The translations under genes and the position numbers were made by a program. Below are positions 1-11,640 of a stretch of 64,000 bases of DNA, piece after piece (the first letter of the stretch is position 1; every line of letters starts with the position of its first letter). This DNA is from Lactuca virosa. Taxonomy: Eukaryota > Streptophyta > Magnoliopsida > Asterales > Asteraceae. The notes under the pieces are model-generated. The model saw nothing but the letters and a program-made list of their open reading frames with translations, was not told the DNA's origin and did not search any database. The DNA is taken from the NCBI GenBank assembly GCA_928212115.1, contig CAKMRJ010000001.1:362730945-362794944 (forward strand). The letters are read 5' to 3'.

Positions 1-220
1 TGCGGCCACCTTATGAAGGTGTGCGGCCGTACACCTTCAAAGGATGAAGAACACGAAGAACATTATGAGTTTTAAGCTTAGATTCAAGTGTCTTACCACT
101 ATAACAAGCTCAATGATCTGTGCGCACACCTTATGAAGGTGTGCGGCCGTACACCTTCAAAGGATGAAGAACACGAAGAACACTATGAGTTTTAAGCTTC
201 GATTCAAGTGTCTTACCACT
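1..220 (-). repeat. 120-bp direct repeat inside the element A LTR
   Basis: Bases 1-100 recur at 121-220 (period 120), with a related third copy at about 1857-1960. The same arrangement is seen at 9262-9480 and 11122-11220 in the right LTR. Each copy carries the palindrome-bearing stretch GTGTGCGGCCGTACACC. The second copy ends at the junction where the 1.86-kb LTR unit restarts (GTATCATAG). Confidence 0.85.
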
Positions 221-1611
221 GTATCATAGCAAGCATAGTAAACACAACCAAACATTGAATACATACATGAAAAAGATTTACATTGTCATAATACATAGTT
301 TATACATATCAGTATATACCAAAAGTAAAAGACGTGAATCCAAAACGCTCCGTCTTCTCAAAAGTCGGCAAGAGTACCTGTCTATTGATGCCCTGAGAAT
401 ACAAGCGGTTTTAAAATATCAGCATAAAGCTGGTGAGTTCATAAGCAGTTAATTTTGGTGAAAGAAATGTTTCCTTGATTCTTTGAAAAGTTGTTTCCCA
501 AGAAAATTCCATATTTTCTTATGAAAGAGGTTTGATTTCCCATTAGTTATATGATAAACCACCTGTTTGTCAAAGATTGAGTTATCCCAAGAAAATCCCA
601 TATTTTCTTATGAAAGATGTTCGATTGTCGATTCTGAATGAGATGTACAAGTATCTACCATACTTGTATCGATAGATGTAGTTTCCTTGAAAACCTTGGG
701 TGATCGCTGAGAGTCGTATTGGCCTTATTACATAAATAAAACTAATAAAGTAGGTAGTGAACTAGATCCTAAGGGTATTATCAATACCCTCTAGTAATCA
801 AATCGGTTATTACTTTGAGGTTAGTTCACTTGATTCATTATTACCAAAGTAAATCTATGTTATCTAGGTTGCGAGTTTCATAACCATACATTAAACTGGA
901 TATGGCACGTACGGTGGCCAGTATCATTTTATGACTTTGTCACCCGTAGACCTAACGGTCCCACTGTAGCTAGCAGCGAGGTGCGGGATAGTCAGTCCCG
1001 TATAGATCTATACACAATAGTCACGCTCTCCCTCCAAGAGATTCTGGTTACAAGGGTAGTCCTACACTCACGAATCCGGTGGAGTGTTACCAAGGACGTG
1101 TCTCCAATCCTTAGACTAACAAATTTACAAGTAATAATACAGAAAACCCTGTTTATGGTTGGTATGGATCCTTTGTAAAACATCACAATTTATGACAAGA
1201 TTCATAAGTTCCGTGCTTTAGTTTTGAAAACTGTTTCTACGAGTTGATTTCTAAATCGAATGGTAAAACGGTTTTCTGTGTTTGAAAGCATACTGAACAT
1301 GTAATTATTTTAAACATAATAATATATTTGAGCACAAGTTTCCTTGTACTTTTGCTTGTATTCCCCCCTGAAAACATGAAAAACTCGGAAAAGTATAGGG
1401 GTATGAACTCACTGTTTATCGTAGGATCTGAAAGCACAATTGGTTACGAGTGTTGAGTGTCAACCGATGTTTCGTACGCGAGTGGATCCTATTACCATGT
1501 GATAACACATATGTGTGTTAGAATTAGGGTGTTTCATGACTAAACATGACGGGAAACCACCCTAAAGACTTGGAAAGGCTTGTCGGGACCCTATATGATC
1601 AAATAAGGGAG

Positions 1612-1893
1612 GTGTACGGCCATTTGAGTGGGTGTGCGGCCAGGGTGTGCGGCCAGGCTGCGTGTGCGGTTGCACACGGGAGTGTATGGCCATACAGAGG
1701 GTGTGTGCGGCCGTATACAGGAGTATGCGGCCGTACACTCCTCGTTTGTGTCCGAAATGTCGATTTTGAGGTGTTTTCGAGGTGTTCTTGTGCTAATACC
1801 AAGTCCTATTAGTAAATGAAGGCCAAAACTCTTCACTTTGGAGAGTTTAGTGTGTGTGCGGCCACCTTATGAAGGTGTGCGGCCGTACACCTT
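1612..1893 (-). repeat. Downstream GTGTGCGGCC palindrome cluster in the A LTR
   Basis: Several copies of GTGYGCGGCC paired with GGCCGTACAC occur at 1612-1745 and again at 1855-1893. They lie downstream of the TATA box in the element's sense. Equivalent clusters are at about 9017-9145, 9261-9300, 10877-11005 and 11120-11160. Base composition is clearly more GC-rich than the flanks. Confidence 0.8.
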
Positions 1894-2104
1894 CAAAGGA
1901 TGAAGAACACGAAGAACACTATGAGTTTGAAGCTTGGATTCAAGTGTCTTACCACTATAACAAGCTGAATGATGGAGTGCTTCACGTTTTTGAGGCCCTT
2001 AGAGTGTTCTTGGATGATGTTTCTAAAGAGAGAAAGTAGAGAGAGAGAGAGAGTAGGGTGCAGCCAAAAGAGGAAAAGAGTGAATGAAGGGGGGTCTCCT
2101 CCAA

Positions 2105-2182
2105 TATATAGGGTCGGGTGTGAGGCTGGAGTGTGTGTGCGGCTGGCTGGCCGCACACGTGGGTGTGCGGCCTCACACACCT
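2105..2182 (-). promoter_or_regulatory. LTR promoter of A: TATA box plus upstream palindrome cluster
   Basis: TATATA lies at 2105-2110. About 20 bases upstream in element sense, at 2128-2182, are GTGTGTGCGGC, GGCCGCACACGTG and GTGTGCGGCCTCACAC. The right LTR repeats this at 11364-11369 with its cluster at 11390-11450. Calling it the core promoter is inference from position in U3. Confidence 0.65.
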
Positions 2183-2369
2183 TCTTCGATGTGTTTGGCC
2201 CGATTTTGTGATGCTACACACTTTCTAACCCTTCCTAAGACTCATATCCATGTTATACTAAGCCTAGAACACTCATATAGACCCATAATTGACGTTAAAA
2301 GGTGACGAAATCGAGTTGAAAGTTGATATAAAGATCGATTGCACAGGATAAAAGTTTCGGGTTGTCACA

Positions 2370-2385
2370 TCATCCCCCCGTTAGA
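2370..2385 (-). other. Polypurine tract of element A
   Basis: Directly inside the 3' LTR the minus strand reads ACGGGGGGATGA just before the LTR start TGTGACAACCC. This is the position and composition of a plus-strand priming polypurine tract. The same block precedes the element F LTR at 56120. Confidence 0.8.
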
Positions 2386-2404
2386 GGGAATTTCGTCCCA
2401 AAAT

Positions 2405-2742
2405 TCGAACATAGAATACAAATCATGAATTAGGAAAGAGATGAGGATATTTCTGGTTCATCTGATCTTCACGCTCCCAAGTGAATTCCGGTCCTCGCTT
2501 GGCATTCCAGCGAACCTTCACTATTTGGGATGCGACTTTGTTTTGTTCGTTTGATCTCTCGATCCATGATTTCGATTGTTTCTTCCACAAAGTTCAGATT
2601 CTCGTTGATTTCAATCTCAGAGAGAGGAATAGTAAGAGCTTCGTCGGATAAGCACTTCTTAAGGTTCGAGACATGGAAGACGGAATGAATGTTACTAAGT
2701 TCTTGAGGTAATCGGAGTTTGTAGGCTACAGGACCGATTTCT
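2405..2742 (-). pseudogene. Integrase C-terminus and chromodomain of element A, frameshifted
   Basis: Translating the minus strand in pieces gives a Tekay-type tail: FHVSNLKKCLSDE, then a block ending KVRWNAKRGPEFTWERED and KYPHLF. In chromoviruses this chromodomain-like module guides integration to heterochromatin (family knowledge). A one-base insertion near 2741 takes the long pol frame off course, and a second extra A within about 2535-2560 breaks the chromodomain. Element F keeps the equivalent region open (56173-56580), which is how the domain was recognised. Confidence 0.8.
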
Positions 2743-4809
2743 GGCGAGGATCTCGAACGATCCTATGTACCTCGGGCTTAGCTTTCCATGCTTTCCAAAG
2801 CGTATTATGCCTTTCCAGGGCGAGACTTTTAACAGAACGCGATCTCCAACCAGGAATTCCAAGGGTTTTCGTCGAACGTCGGCGTAGCTCTTTTGTCTAT
2901 CTCGAGAGGCTTTCAATCGTTCTCGGATTTGGACGATCTTTTCTGTGGTTTCGCGAATGATTTCTGGACCAGTGAGAGTGTTGTCGGGGACTTGCCCCTT
3001 GGCTAACTGTGTGTCGCCCACCTCAGCCCAACACAGAGGGGATCTGCACTTACGACCATAGAGGGCTTCGAAAGGCGCAGCCTTGATACTGGTATGGTAA
3101 CTGTTGTTGTAGGAAAATTCAACCAAAGGAAGATGAATGTCCCATGACGCGCCGAAATCGATGACGCAGGCTCTCACCATGTCTTCCAAGGTTTGGATGG
3201 TTCTCTCACTCTGTCCATCTGTTTGAGGATGATAAGCTGTACTCATGTCCAGCTTAGTTCCAAGAGCCTTCTGCAGGGACTGCCAGAATCTCGAAGTGAA
3301 CCTGCTATCTCGATCGGAGATAACGGACACAGGTACACCGTGCAGTCGGACTATCTCTTGGATGTAGATTCGCGTGAGTTTCTCCATTTTGAAGTTTTCC
3401 CTGATTGGCAGGAAGTGAGCGGATTTAGTTAGTCGGTCAACTATTACCCAAATGGTGTCGTACCCACTCGGAGATTTGGGTAATTTGGTGATAAAATCCA
3501 TAGAAATCCTCTCCCACTTCCACTCCGGTATCTCCGGCTGGTGGAGTAGGCCTGAGGGCTTCAGATATTCGACCTTCACCTTGGCGCAAGTCAGGCACTT
3601 GCCCACGAATGTAGCGATCTCCGCTTTCATGTTTAGCCACCAATATAACTTCTTGAGAACGAGGTACATCTTGTCTGAACCTGGGTGAACGGAGTATCTG
3701 TTCTTGTGAGCTTCATTCATTACAACCTCTCTGTAACCACCGAAATTTGGGGTCCAGATCCGGTCCATGAAATAATAGACTCCGTTTTCCTTGATTTCTA
3801 GGTTCTTTTCCATTCCTCTTAAGGCTTCATCCGTGACGTTCTCTGGTTTTAAGGCTTCCAGCTGAGCCTCCTTGATTTGCGCGGATAAATGGGAATGGAT
3901 AGTCATAGTTAGTTCCTTCACTCTGCGACCTGAGTACTCTTTTCGGATGAGGGCATCTGCCACCACATTGGCCTTGCCGGGATGGTAGCGGATTTCGCAC
4001 TCGTAATCGCGGAGTAGCTCGACCCAACTCCGTTGTCGCATGTTCAGCTCCTTCTGGTCGAAGATGTGCTGTAGGCTTTTATGGTCAGTGAAGATAGTGC
4101 ACTTGGTTCCGTAGAGATAATGTCTCCATATCTTCAATGCGAAGACCACTGCTCCCAACTCTAGGTCGTGCGTTGTGTAGTTGACTTCGTGTACTTTCAG
4201 CTGTCTCGAGGCATAAGCAATAACTTTTCCCCGTTGCATGAGCACACAGCCCAAACCCTGATTGGATGCATCGCAGTAAACAACGAAATCCTCCGTCCCT
4301 TCGGGCAGAGACAAGATAGGCGCGCTGCATAGGGCCTGTTTCAAAGTCTGGAACGCAGAGTCTTGCTTTTCATTCCAACAGAAAGGTACGCCTTTCTGAG
4401 TCAGAGTGGTTAAAGGTTTGGCAATTCTGGAGAAATTCTGGATAAATCTGCGATAGTAGCCAGCGAGGCCCAAGAATTGACGGATTTCTGTGGGCGTCTT
4501 CGGTGCTGACCAATTTTCTATCGCATTGATTTTGGAGGGGTCCACGTGTATGCCTTCCTCGCTTACCACGTGACCTAGGAAGGTTACTTTTCGAATCCAG
4601 AATTCGCACTTAGAGAATTTTGCGTAAAGCTTCTCCGTCCTTAGAGTTTCCAGCACTGCTCTCAAGTATTGTCGATGATCTTCCTCGCTTCTGGAATAGA
4701 CAAGTATATCGTCGATGAATATGATGACGAACTTGTCCAAGAAAGGACGGCACACCCGGTTCATCAGGTCCATGAACACTGCCGGTGCGTTGGTTAGACC
4801 GAAGGGCAT
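2695..4809 (-). pseudogene. Element A pol: RT palm, RNase H and integrase
   Basis: An open stretch of 704 residues. RT: MPFGLTNAP, then the catalytic FIDD at residues 31-34, then FLGHVVSEEG. RNase H (about 170-290): YCDASNQGLG, TDHKSL and VVADAL supply the acidic residues. Integrase: an H-H-C-C zinc module (about 363-413, ending CLTCAKVK), then core acidic residues in MDFITKLPKS, VISDRDSRFT and HPQTDGQSERT. It is in frame with 4882-5583 and separated by a single stop. The last residues are frameshifted, so the C-terminus is lost. No active-site loss is visible in this part. The first Met is simply the first after the stop, not a real start. Confidence 0.9.
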
Positions 4810-4881
4810 AACTACGAACTCGTAATGACCATATCGATTCTGAAATGCTGTCTTAGGAACATCATTCTCATGGACTCTAAG

Positions 4882-5583
4882 CTAATGGTACCCTGATCTT
4901 AGATCTATTTTCGAGAAGTAGCTGGCTCCTTGAAGTTGGTCAAAGAGATCGTCGATTCGAGGAAGAGGGTAACGGTTTTTGACTGTGAGCTTGTTCAACT
5001 CCCGATAATCGATACACATCCGAAAGGATCCATCCTTATTTTTCACGAACAAGATCGGGGCTCCCCAGGGTGAGGAACTCGGTCTGATGAATCCTTTGCT
5101 GAGCAGCTCATTGAGCTGACTAGATAGCTCCTGCATTTTGGCTAGTGCTAGGCGATATGGAGATTTAGCTACGGGAGTAGCTCCGGGGACTAAGTCGATG
5201 CGAAATTCGACTTGGTGTTCAGGAGGGATTCCCGGAAGATCTTCGGGAAAGACATCGGGAAAGTTGCAGACTTCGGGGATGCTCTCGAAGTCTTTAACTT
5301 CCTGCTTCTCGTTAATGACATGGGCTAGGAACGCATAACACTCCTTTCTCAGGAGTTTTTGGGCTTGGATGCATGAAATGATACGGAGATTCGAACTGGG
5401 TTTGTCGCCGTAAATCATGAGAGTTTCATCAGAGGAGAGATTGAGGCGGATAGATTTTTCATAACAAAGGATATCAGCATGATTAGGGCTCAACCAATCC
5501 ATACCGATAATGACATCAAAGCTTTTTATGGAAACTGGCATAAGGTCGATGGGGAATGAATGGTTGCCTAAGTTAGAGTACAT
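4882..5583 (-). pseudogene. Element A pol: end of protease and start of RT
   Basis: 233 residues: protease tail with VIIGMDWLSP, linker, RT entry PDVFPEDLPGIPPE and VEFRIDLVPGATP, template-grip KDGSFRMCIDYRELN, and catalytic FSKIDLRSGYH. It ends at TAG (4882-4884) where relatives have Gln (element F keeps CAA/CAG here), a C-to-T type change. Upstream it is joined to the protease frame only through a one-base deletion near 5568-5575. Confidence 0.9.
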
Positions 5584-6056
5584 CCTATGAATATGTCGTT
5601 CGCGCTCTCTTTCTCTCCGTTAGCCATCTCGACGGTAAACATTTCGGTTAAGGGTTGAGGTTTATGTTTAAGAAAATGTTTGAATGCATGACTAACAAAA
5701 CTTCTTTCAGCACCAGAATCGAAAAGAATGCATGCATGAGAGTTGTCGAGGAGGAACGTACCCGAAACAACTGTGGGATCAGCGACTGCCTCTTCGCGTC
5801 CCATCGTCAGTACTCTCCCTGTGCCACCAGCTGTTGTTGACTTGGGGCAGTTTCTCTTGTAGTGCCCGACCCTCTCCACAATTATAACAGGCTTGACCGA
5901 CGCCTGCTCCAGCTGTTTGATTGGTTGGTTGGGCTGGTGCTTTGCAAAATCGAACTGTGTGCCCCTTTTTGCCACAGTTAGAACATGACATTTCACGACA
6001 TGGGCCGGGGTTATGGTGGTAGTTACACTTATCGCACCGAGGGAGGGTACCAGCAT
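5568..6056 (-). pseudogene. Element A second zinc knuckle and aspartic protease
   Basis: This frame holds the tail of the second CCHC knuckle (GHYKRNCPK) and the retroviral-type aspartic protease with active site ACILFDSGAERSFVSHAF. The protease would cut the Gag-Pol polyprotein. Its frame differs from gag by one extra G within about 5866-5872, in the middle of the knuckle. Upstream residues of this frame overlap real gag in another frame and are not coding. Confidence 0.85.
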
Positions 6057-6966
6057 ATTTACTGGTAGGTGCTTGCACGGCAGAAGTAGCAGCAGGAGTA
6101 CTAGCAGCGTGGACTGCTACCGTTTGCTGTTTCTTTAAGGGCTCCTGCGAAGACTGGCCCTTCTTCTGTTTCCAGAATTTTCTTTTCTCACCACTCCCTT
6201 TAGCCGGTTCAGGAGTGGCTATCACTTCATCGAGATCGACTCCATGATCTATGAGGGTCTGCGCCAGACACTTAGCGCTATCGAAGGTGTTTGGCCTAGC
6301 AGCCAGGACATTTCCTTTGGTCAGTTGGGTCAGCCCCCAAATGTATCTTTCAACCTTCTTGCTTTCCGGGGTGACCATTCCCGGGAAGAGAAGCGCTAGG
6401 TCTTCAAACCTAGATGTGTAGGCGGCAATGTCGGAACCCTTCATCTTTAGGTTCCAGAGTTCGTGCTCCAGTTTCTAGATTTCGCCCCGTGGGTAGTACT
6501 CAGCAAGCATGAGCTCTTTCAAGCTCTCCCAACCCATAGCATTTGCTGTTGGCTGGGTTAGGGACTTAACCCGGCCATTCCACCAGGTCAATGCTTTGTT
6601 GGCGAAAGTGCAAGCGGCGAATTTCACCTTGTTGACCTCCGAAAAGGAACAGATTTCGAAGATGGACTCAATTTTCTTGATCCATTGAGTCAGGGCAATG
6701 ACACCTCCAGTGCCGTCGAAGGATGTGGGTTTTGCGTTCATGAAGTCTTTATAGGAGCACTCCTTCTGGTGTCCCTGACCACCTTCATGATTTTGGGGAT
6801 GAGTACCACCTCCCTGACCACCAGATCCGCCAGGGTTCATCTGTGACATCGCGGCTGCCACAGCAGCAGTAACAGCTGCTTGGAACATAACAGGATCAAA
6901 CTGAGGGGGCGGTGGTGGTGGTGGAGCGTCGTCATTCCTTCTGATGGGTCTTCTTCGAGGAGGCAT
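5779..6966 (-). pseudogene. Element A gag (capsid and nucleocapsid)
   Basis: The frame starts at ATG 6966 (MPPRRRPIRR, then a Pro run and Gln/Ala-rich segment). The capsid part is recognisable from FDGTGGVIALTQWIKKIE, LTWWNGRV and YIWGLTQLTKGNVLA. Nucleocapsid has CDKCNYHHNPGPC, the CCHC knuckle CSNCGKKGHTVRFC and the start of a second knuckle CYNCGE. A TAG at 6475-6477 interrupts the frame in GEI*KLEHEL where a Gln codon is expected; the same frame resumes immediately. A +1 shift near 5870 joins into the protease frame. Function: virus-like particle assembly. Confidence 0.88.
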
Positions 6967-7539
6967 CTTGTTCTAAAATCAATCAGGAGGAAGAGGATGG
7001 TAAGTCCTTTGGAATCGAATCGTGAGATATGAAGCATGAATATATATCTCATTACGATGGTTGGAGTGTTTTTCTAAGCGATAAGCAAAGAAAGATTACT
7101 GATGCAAGTAAGTTATCGCTAAGAGGAATGAGTGGCAACACTTGGAATGAATTTCTACGAAGTATTCGGCTCTGACTAAAATACTCCTATAGTATTTTAA
7201 GTTATATGGATACGGGGTAAGTTTTAGGCCTGTTGCAACACCAAAGTCACTCCCAAGCACATGTTGGTCATGTCTCGACTAAATATAGTTGATCAGGCTA
7301 TATTGACCCTAGACATGATTACATAACTGCCCAGGTTTAACCGCAGTGTTCAACATCCAAAATACTTTTTTTTTGTTCTACTCGGGATACTGTTTTCTGG
7401 TACGTAGGTATACTTGTATACTTTTGTAAAAATACTTATATTTTGAAAGTATACTTTTAGTTTAGAGCACTTAGGCCCCTTAGTGTTTATATTTGTATAC
7501 CATGTAAGGTTCGGTATACTTAGTTCACTATAAACAATA
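6967..7539 (-). other. Untranslated leader of element A
   Basis: About 570 bases between the primer binding site and gag ATG. I see no ORF of note. It is AT-richer than gag and plausibly holds the packaging region (inference). Confidence 0.6.
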
Positions 7540-7551
7540 GCTCTGATACCA
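7540..7551 (-). other. Primer binding site (tRNA-iMet) of element A
   Basis: The minus strand reads TGGTATCAGAGC, the standard plant initiator-Met primer site, three bases inside the 5' LTR terminus at 7555. Confidence 0.95.
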
Positions 7552-7554
7552 ATC

Positions 7555-10500
7555 TGTCACACCCCGAAACCAAAGGCGGAAACGTTTCGGGGCGGAGTGA
7601 CGTCATGCGTAGTATCACAACAGTTGTATCATAGAAAGCATAGTAAACACAACCAAACATTGAACACATACATGAAAAAGATTTACATTGTCATAATACA
7701 TAGTTTATACATATCAGTATATAGCAAAAGTAAAAGACGTGAATCCAAAACGCTCCGTCTTCTCAAAAGTCGGCAAGAGTACCTGCCTACTGATGCCCTG
7801 AGAATACAAGCGGTTTTAAAATATCAGCATAAAGCTGGTGAGTTCATAAGCAGTTAATTTTGGTGAAAGAAATGTTTCATTGATTCTTTGAAAAGTTGTT
7901 TCCCAAGAAAATCCCATATTTTCTTATGAAAGAGGTTTGATTTCCCATTAGTTATATGATAAACCACCTGTTTGTGAAAGATTGAGTTATCCCAAGAAAA
8001 TCCCATATTTTCTTATGAAAGATGTTCGATTGTCGAATCTGAATGAGATGTACAAGTATCTACCATACTTGTATCGATAGATGTCGTTTCCTTGAAAACC
8101 TTGGGTGATCGCTGAGAGTCGTATTAGCCTTATTACATAAATAAAACTAATAAAGTAGGTAGTGAACTAGATCCTAAGGGTATTATCAATACCCTCTAGT
8201 TATCAAATCGGTTATTACTTTGAGGTTAGTTCACTTGATTCATTATTACCAAAGTAAATCTCTATTATCTAGGTTGCGATTTTCATAACCATACATTAAA
8301 CTGGATATGGCACGTACGGTGGCCAGTATCATTTTATGACTTTGTCACCCGTAGACCTGACGGTCCCACTGTAGCTAGCAGAGAGGTGCGGGATAGTCAG
8401 TCCTGTATAGATCTATACACAATAGTCACGCTCTCCCTCCAAGAGATTCTGGTTACAAGGGTAGTCCTACACTCACGAATCCGGTGGAGTGTTACCAAGG
8501 ACGTGTCTCCAATCCTTAGACTAACAAATTTACAAGTAATAATACAGAAAACCCTGTTTATGGTTGGTATGAATCCTTTGTAAAACATCACAATTTATGA
8601 CAAGATTCATAAGTTCCGTGCTTTAGTTTTAAAAACTGTTTCTACGAGTTGATTTCTAAATCGAATGGTAAAACGGTTTTCTGTGTTTGAAAGCATACTG
8701 AACATGTAATTATTTTAAACAAAATAATATATTTTAGCACAAGTTTCCTTGTACTTTTGCTTGTATTCCCCCCTGAAAACATGAAAAACTCAGAAAAGTA
8801 TAGGGGTATGAACTCACTGTTTATCGTAGGATCCGAAAGCACAATTGGTTACGAGTGTTGAGTGTCAACCGATGTTTCGTACGCGATTGGATCCTATTAC
8901 CATGTGATAACACATATGTGTGTTAGAATTAGGGTGTTTCATGACTAAACATGATGGGAAACCACCCTAAAGACTTGGAAAGGCTTGTCGGGACCCTATA
9001 TGATCAAATAAGGGAGGTGTACGGCCATTTGAGTGGGTGTGCGGCCAGGGTGTGCGGCCAGGCTGTGTGTGCGGTTGCACACGGGAGTGTGCGGCCATAC
9101 AGAGGGTGTGTGCGGCCGTACACAGGAGTGTGCGGCCGTACACTCCTCGTTTGTGTCCGAAATGTCGATTTTGAGGTGTTTTCGAGGTGTTCTTGTGCTA
9201 ATACCAAGTCCTATTAGTTAATGAAGGCCAAAACTCTTCACTTTGGAGAGTTTAGTGTGTGTGCGGCCACCTTATGAAGGTGTGCGGCCGTACACCTTCA
9301 AAGGATGAAGAACACGAAAAACATTATGAGTTTTAAGCTTAGATTCAAGTGTCTTACCACTATAACAAGCTCAATGATCTGTGCGCACACCTTATGAAGG
9401 TATGCGGCCGTACACCTTCAAAGGATGAAGAACACGAAGAACACTATGAGTTTTAAGCTTCGATTCAAGTGTCTTACCACTGTATCATAGCAAGCATAGT
9501 AAACACAACCAAACATTGAATACATACATGAAAAAGATTTACATTGTCATAATACATAGTTTATAGATATCAGTATATAGCAAAAGTAAAAGACGTGAAT
9601 CCAAAACGCTCCGTCTTCTCAAAAGTCGGCAAGTGTACCTGTCTATTGATGCCCTGAGAATACAAGCGGTTTTAAAATATCAGCATAAAGCTGGTGAGTT
9701 CATAAGCAGATAATTTTGGTGAAAGAAATGTTTCCTTGATTCTTTGAAAAGTTGTTTCCCAAGAAAATCCCATATTTTCTTATGAAAGAGGTTTGATTTC
9801 CCATTAGTTATATGATAAACCACCTGTTTGTGAAAGATTGAGTTATCCCAAGAAAATCCCATATTTTCTTATGAAAGATGTTCGATTGTCGATTCTGAAT
9901 GAGATGTACAAGTATCTACCATAATTGTATCGATAGATGTAGTTTCCTTGAAAACCTTGGGTGATCGCTGAGAGTCGTATTAGCCTTATTACATAAATAA
10001 AACTAATAAAGTAGGTAGTGAACTAGATCCTAAGGGTATTATCAATACCCTCTAGTAATCAAATCGGTTATTACTTTGAGGTTAGTTCACTTGATTCATT
10101 ATTACCAAAGTAAATCTCTGTTACCTAGGTTGCGAGTTTCATAACCATACATTAAACTGGATATGGTACGTCGGTGGCCAGTATCATTTTATGACTTTGT
10201 CACCCGTGGACCTGATGGTCCCACTGTAGCTAGCAGCGAGGTGCGGGATAGTCAGTCCCGTATAGATCTATACACAATAGTCACGCTCTCCCTCCAAGAG
10301 ATTCTGGTTACAAGGGTAGTCCTACACTCACGAATCCGGTGGAGTGTTACCAAGGACGTGTCTCCAATCCTTAGACTAACAAATTTACAAGTAATAATAC
10401 AGAAAACCCTGTTTATGGTTGGTATGAATCCTTTGTAAAACATCACAATTTATGACAAGATTCATAAGTTCTGTGCTTTAGTTTTGAAAACTGTTTCTAC

Positions 10501-11640
10501 GAGTTGATTTCTAAATCGAATGGTAAAACGGTTTTCTGTGTTTGAAAGCATACTGAACATGTAATTGTTTTAAACAAAATAATATATTTGAGCACAAGTT
10601 TCCTTGTACTTTTGCTTGTATTCCCCCCCCCCCTGAAAACATGAAAAACTTGGAAAAGTATAGGGGTATGAACTCACTGTTTATCGTAGGATCCGAAAGC
10701 ACAAGTGGTTACGAATGTTAAGTGTCAACCGATGTTTCGTGCGCGAGTGGATCCTATTACCATGTGATAACATATATGTGCGTTAGAATTAGGGTGTTTC
10801 ATGACTAAACATGACGGGAAACCACCCTAAAGACTTGGAAAGGCTTGTCGGGACCCTATATGATCAAATAAGGGAGGTGTACGGCCATTTGAGTGGGTGT
10901 GCGGCCAGGGTTTGCGGCCAGGCTGCGTGTGCGGTTGCACACGGGAGTGTGCGGCCGTACAGAGGGTGCGTGCAGTCGTACACAGGAGTGTGCGGCCGTA
11001 CACTCCTCGTTTGTGTCCGAAATGTCGATTTTGAGGTGTTTTCGAGGTGTTCTTGTGCTAATACCAAGTCCTATTAGTAAATGAAGGCCAAAACTCTTCA
11101 CTTTGGAGAGTTTAGTGTGTGTGCGGCCACCTTATGAAGGTGTGCGGCCGTACACCTTCAAAGGATGGAGAACACGAAGAACGCTATGAGTTTTAAGCTT
11201 AGATTCAAGTGTCTTACCACTATAACAAGCTGAATGATGGAGTGCTTCACGTTTTTGAGGCCCTTAGAGTGTTCTTGGATGATGTTTCTAGAGAGAGAAA
11301 GTAGAGAGAGAGTAGGGTGCAACCAAAAAAGGAAAAGAGTGAATGAAGGGGGGTCTCCTCCAATATATAGGGTCGGGTGTGAGGCTGGAGGGTGTGTGCG
11401 GTTGGGTGTGCGGCTGGCTGGCCGCACACGCGGGTGTGCGGCCGCACACACCTTCTTCGATGTGTTTGGCCCGATTTTGTGATACTACACACTTTCTAAC
11501 CCTTCCTAAGACTCATATCCATGTTATACTAAGCCTAGAACACTCATATAGACCCATAATTGACGTTAAAAGGTGACGAAATCGAGTTTAAAGTTGATAT
11601 AAAGATCGATTGCACAGGATAAAAGTTTCGGGTTGTCACA
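7555..11640 (-). repeat. 5' LTR of element A (4086 bp)
   Basis: Bounded by TGTCACACCCC at 7555 and TTGTCACA at 11640 (plus strand); the PBS lies directly outside 7555. It contains two copies of a 1.86-kb unit (7625-9480 and 9481 to about 11220) followed by the promoter end. The left LTR shows the same structure, so the LTR carried the duplication before the last transposition. A hairpin CCCCGAAAC/GTTTCGGGG (7562-7570, 7584-7592) and a TGACGTCA palindrome (7598-7605) lie at the U5 end. Confidence 0.92.
7625..11220 (-). repeat. 1856-bp tandem duplication inside the A LTR
   Basis: TGTATCATAG followed by near-identical sequence starts at 7625 and 9481 (period 1856). Unit 2 is shorter at its right end because it has one 120-bp repeat instead of two. 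Each unit carries its own putative splice acceptor and donor block, but only one TATA region (11364) follows. Confidence 0.9.

Larger units (their letters stand above)
1..2369 (-). repeat. 3' LTR of element A (partial)
   Basis: Position 1 aligns with about 9262 of the right LTR, and the match continues to the LTR terminus TTGTCACA at 2369. It therefore holds the tail of the first internal unit, the whole second unit and the promoter end. TATA-like TATATA (2105-2110) and the GTGTGCGGCC/GGCCGCACAC palindrome cluster mark U3. Short ORFs here are frames through GC-rich palindromes and are not genes. Confidence 0.92.
1..11640 (-). mobile_element. Element A: Tekay-type Ty3/gypsy LTR retrotransposon, left end outside window
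   Basis: Order on the minus strand is 5' LTR (7555-11640), Met primer binding site, leader, gag, protease, reverse transcriptase, RNase H, integrase, chromodomain, polypurine tract and 3' LTR (1-2369, cut by the window edge). Protease-RT-RH-IN order makes it Ty3/gypsy; the C-terminal chromodomain-like block with an RIPIVKVRW-type motif is of the Tekay/Del kind (family knowledge). The two LTRs match with only scattered differences by eye, so it is fairly young, but gag-pol carries two stops and several frameshifts. Right flank 11641-11647 (GGAGAGT) is the polypurine tract of element B, so A inserted there. The left target-site copy lies outside the window. Confidence 0.93.

Noticed and set aside
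1546..2305. Several overlapping 60-95 codon frames rich in RPHTP or VCGRT
   Set aside because: They are GC-rich palindromes of the A LTR read in different frames; the same frames recur in each LTR copy.
7540..7551. tRNA-Met-like sequence
   Set aside because: Only 12 bases matching a tRNA 3' end: primer binding site, not a tRNA gene. Same at 14802 and 24898.
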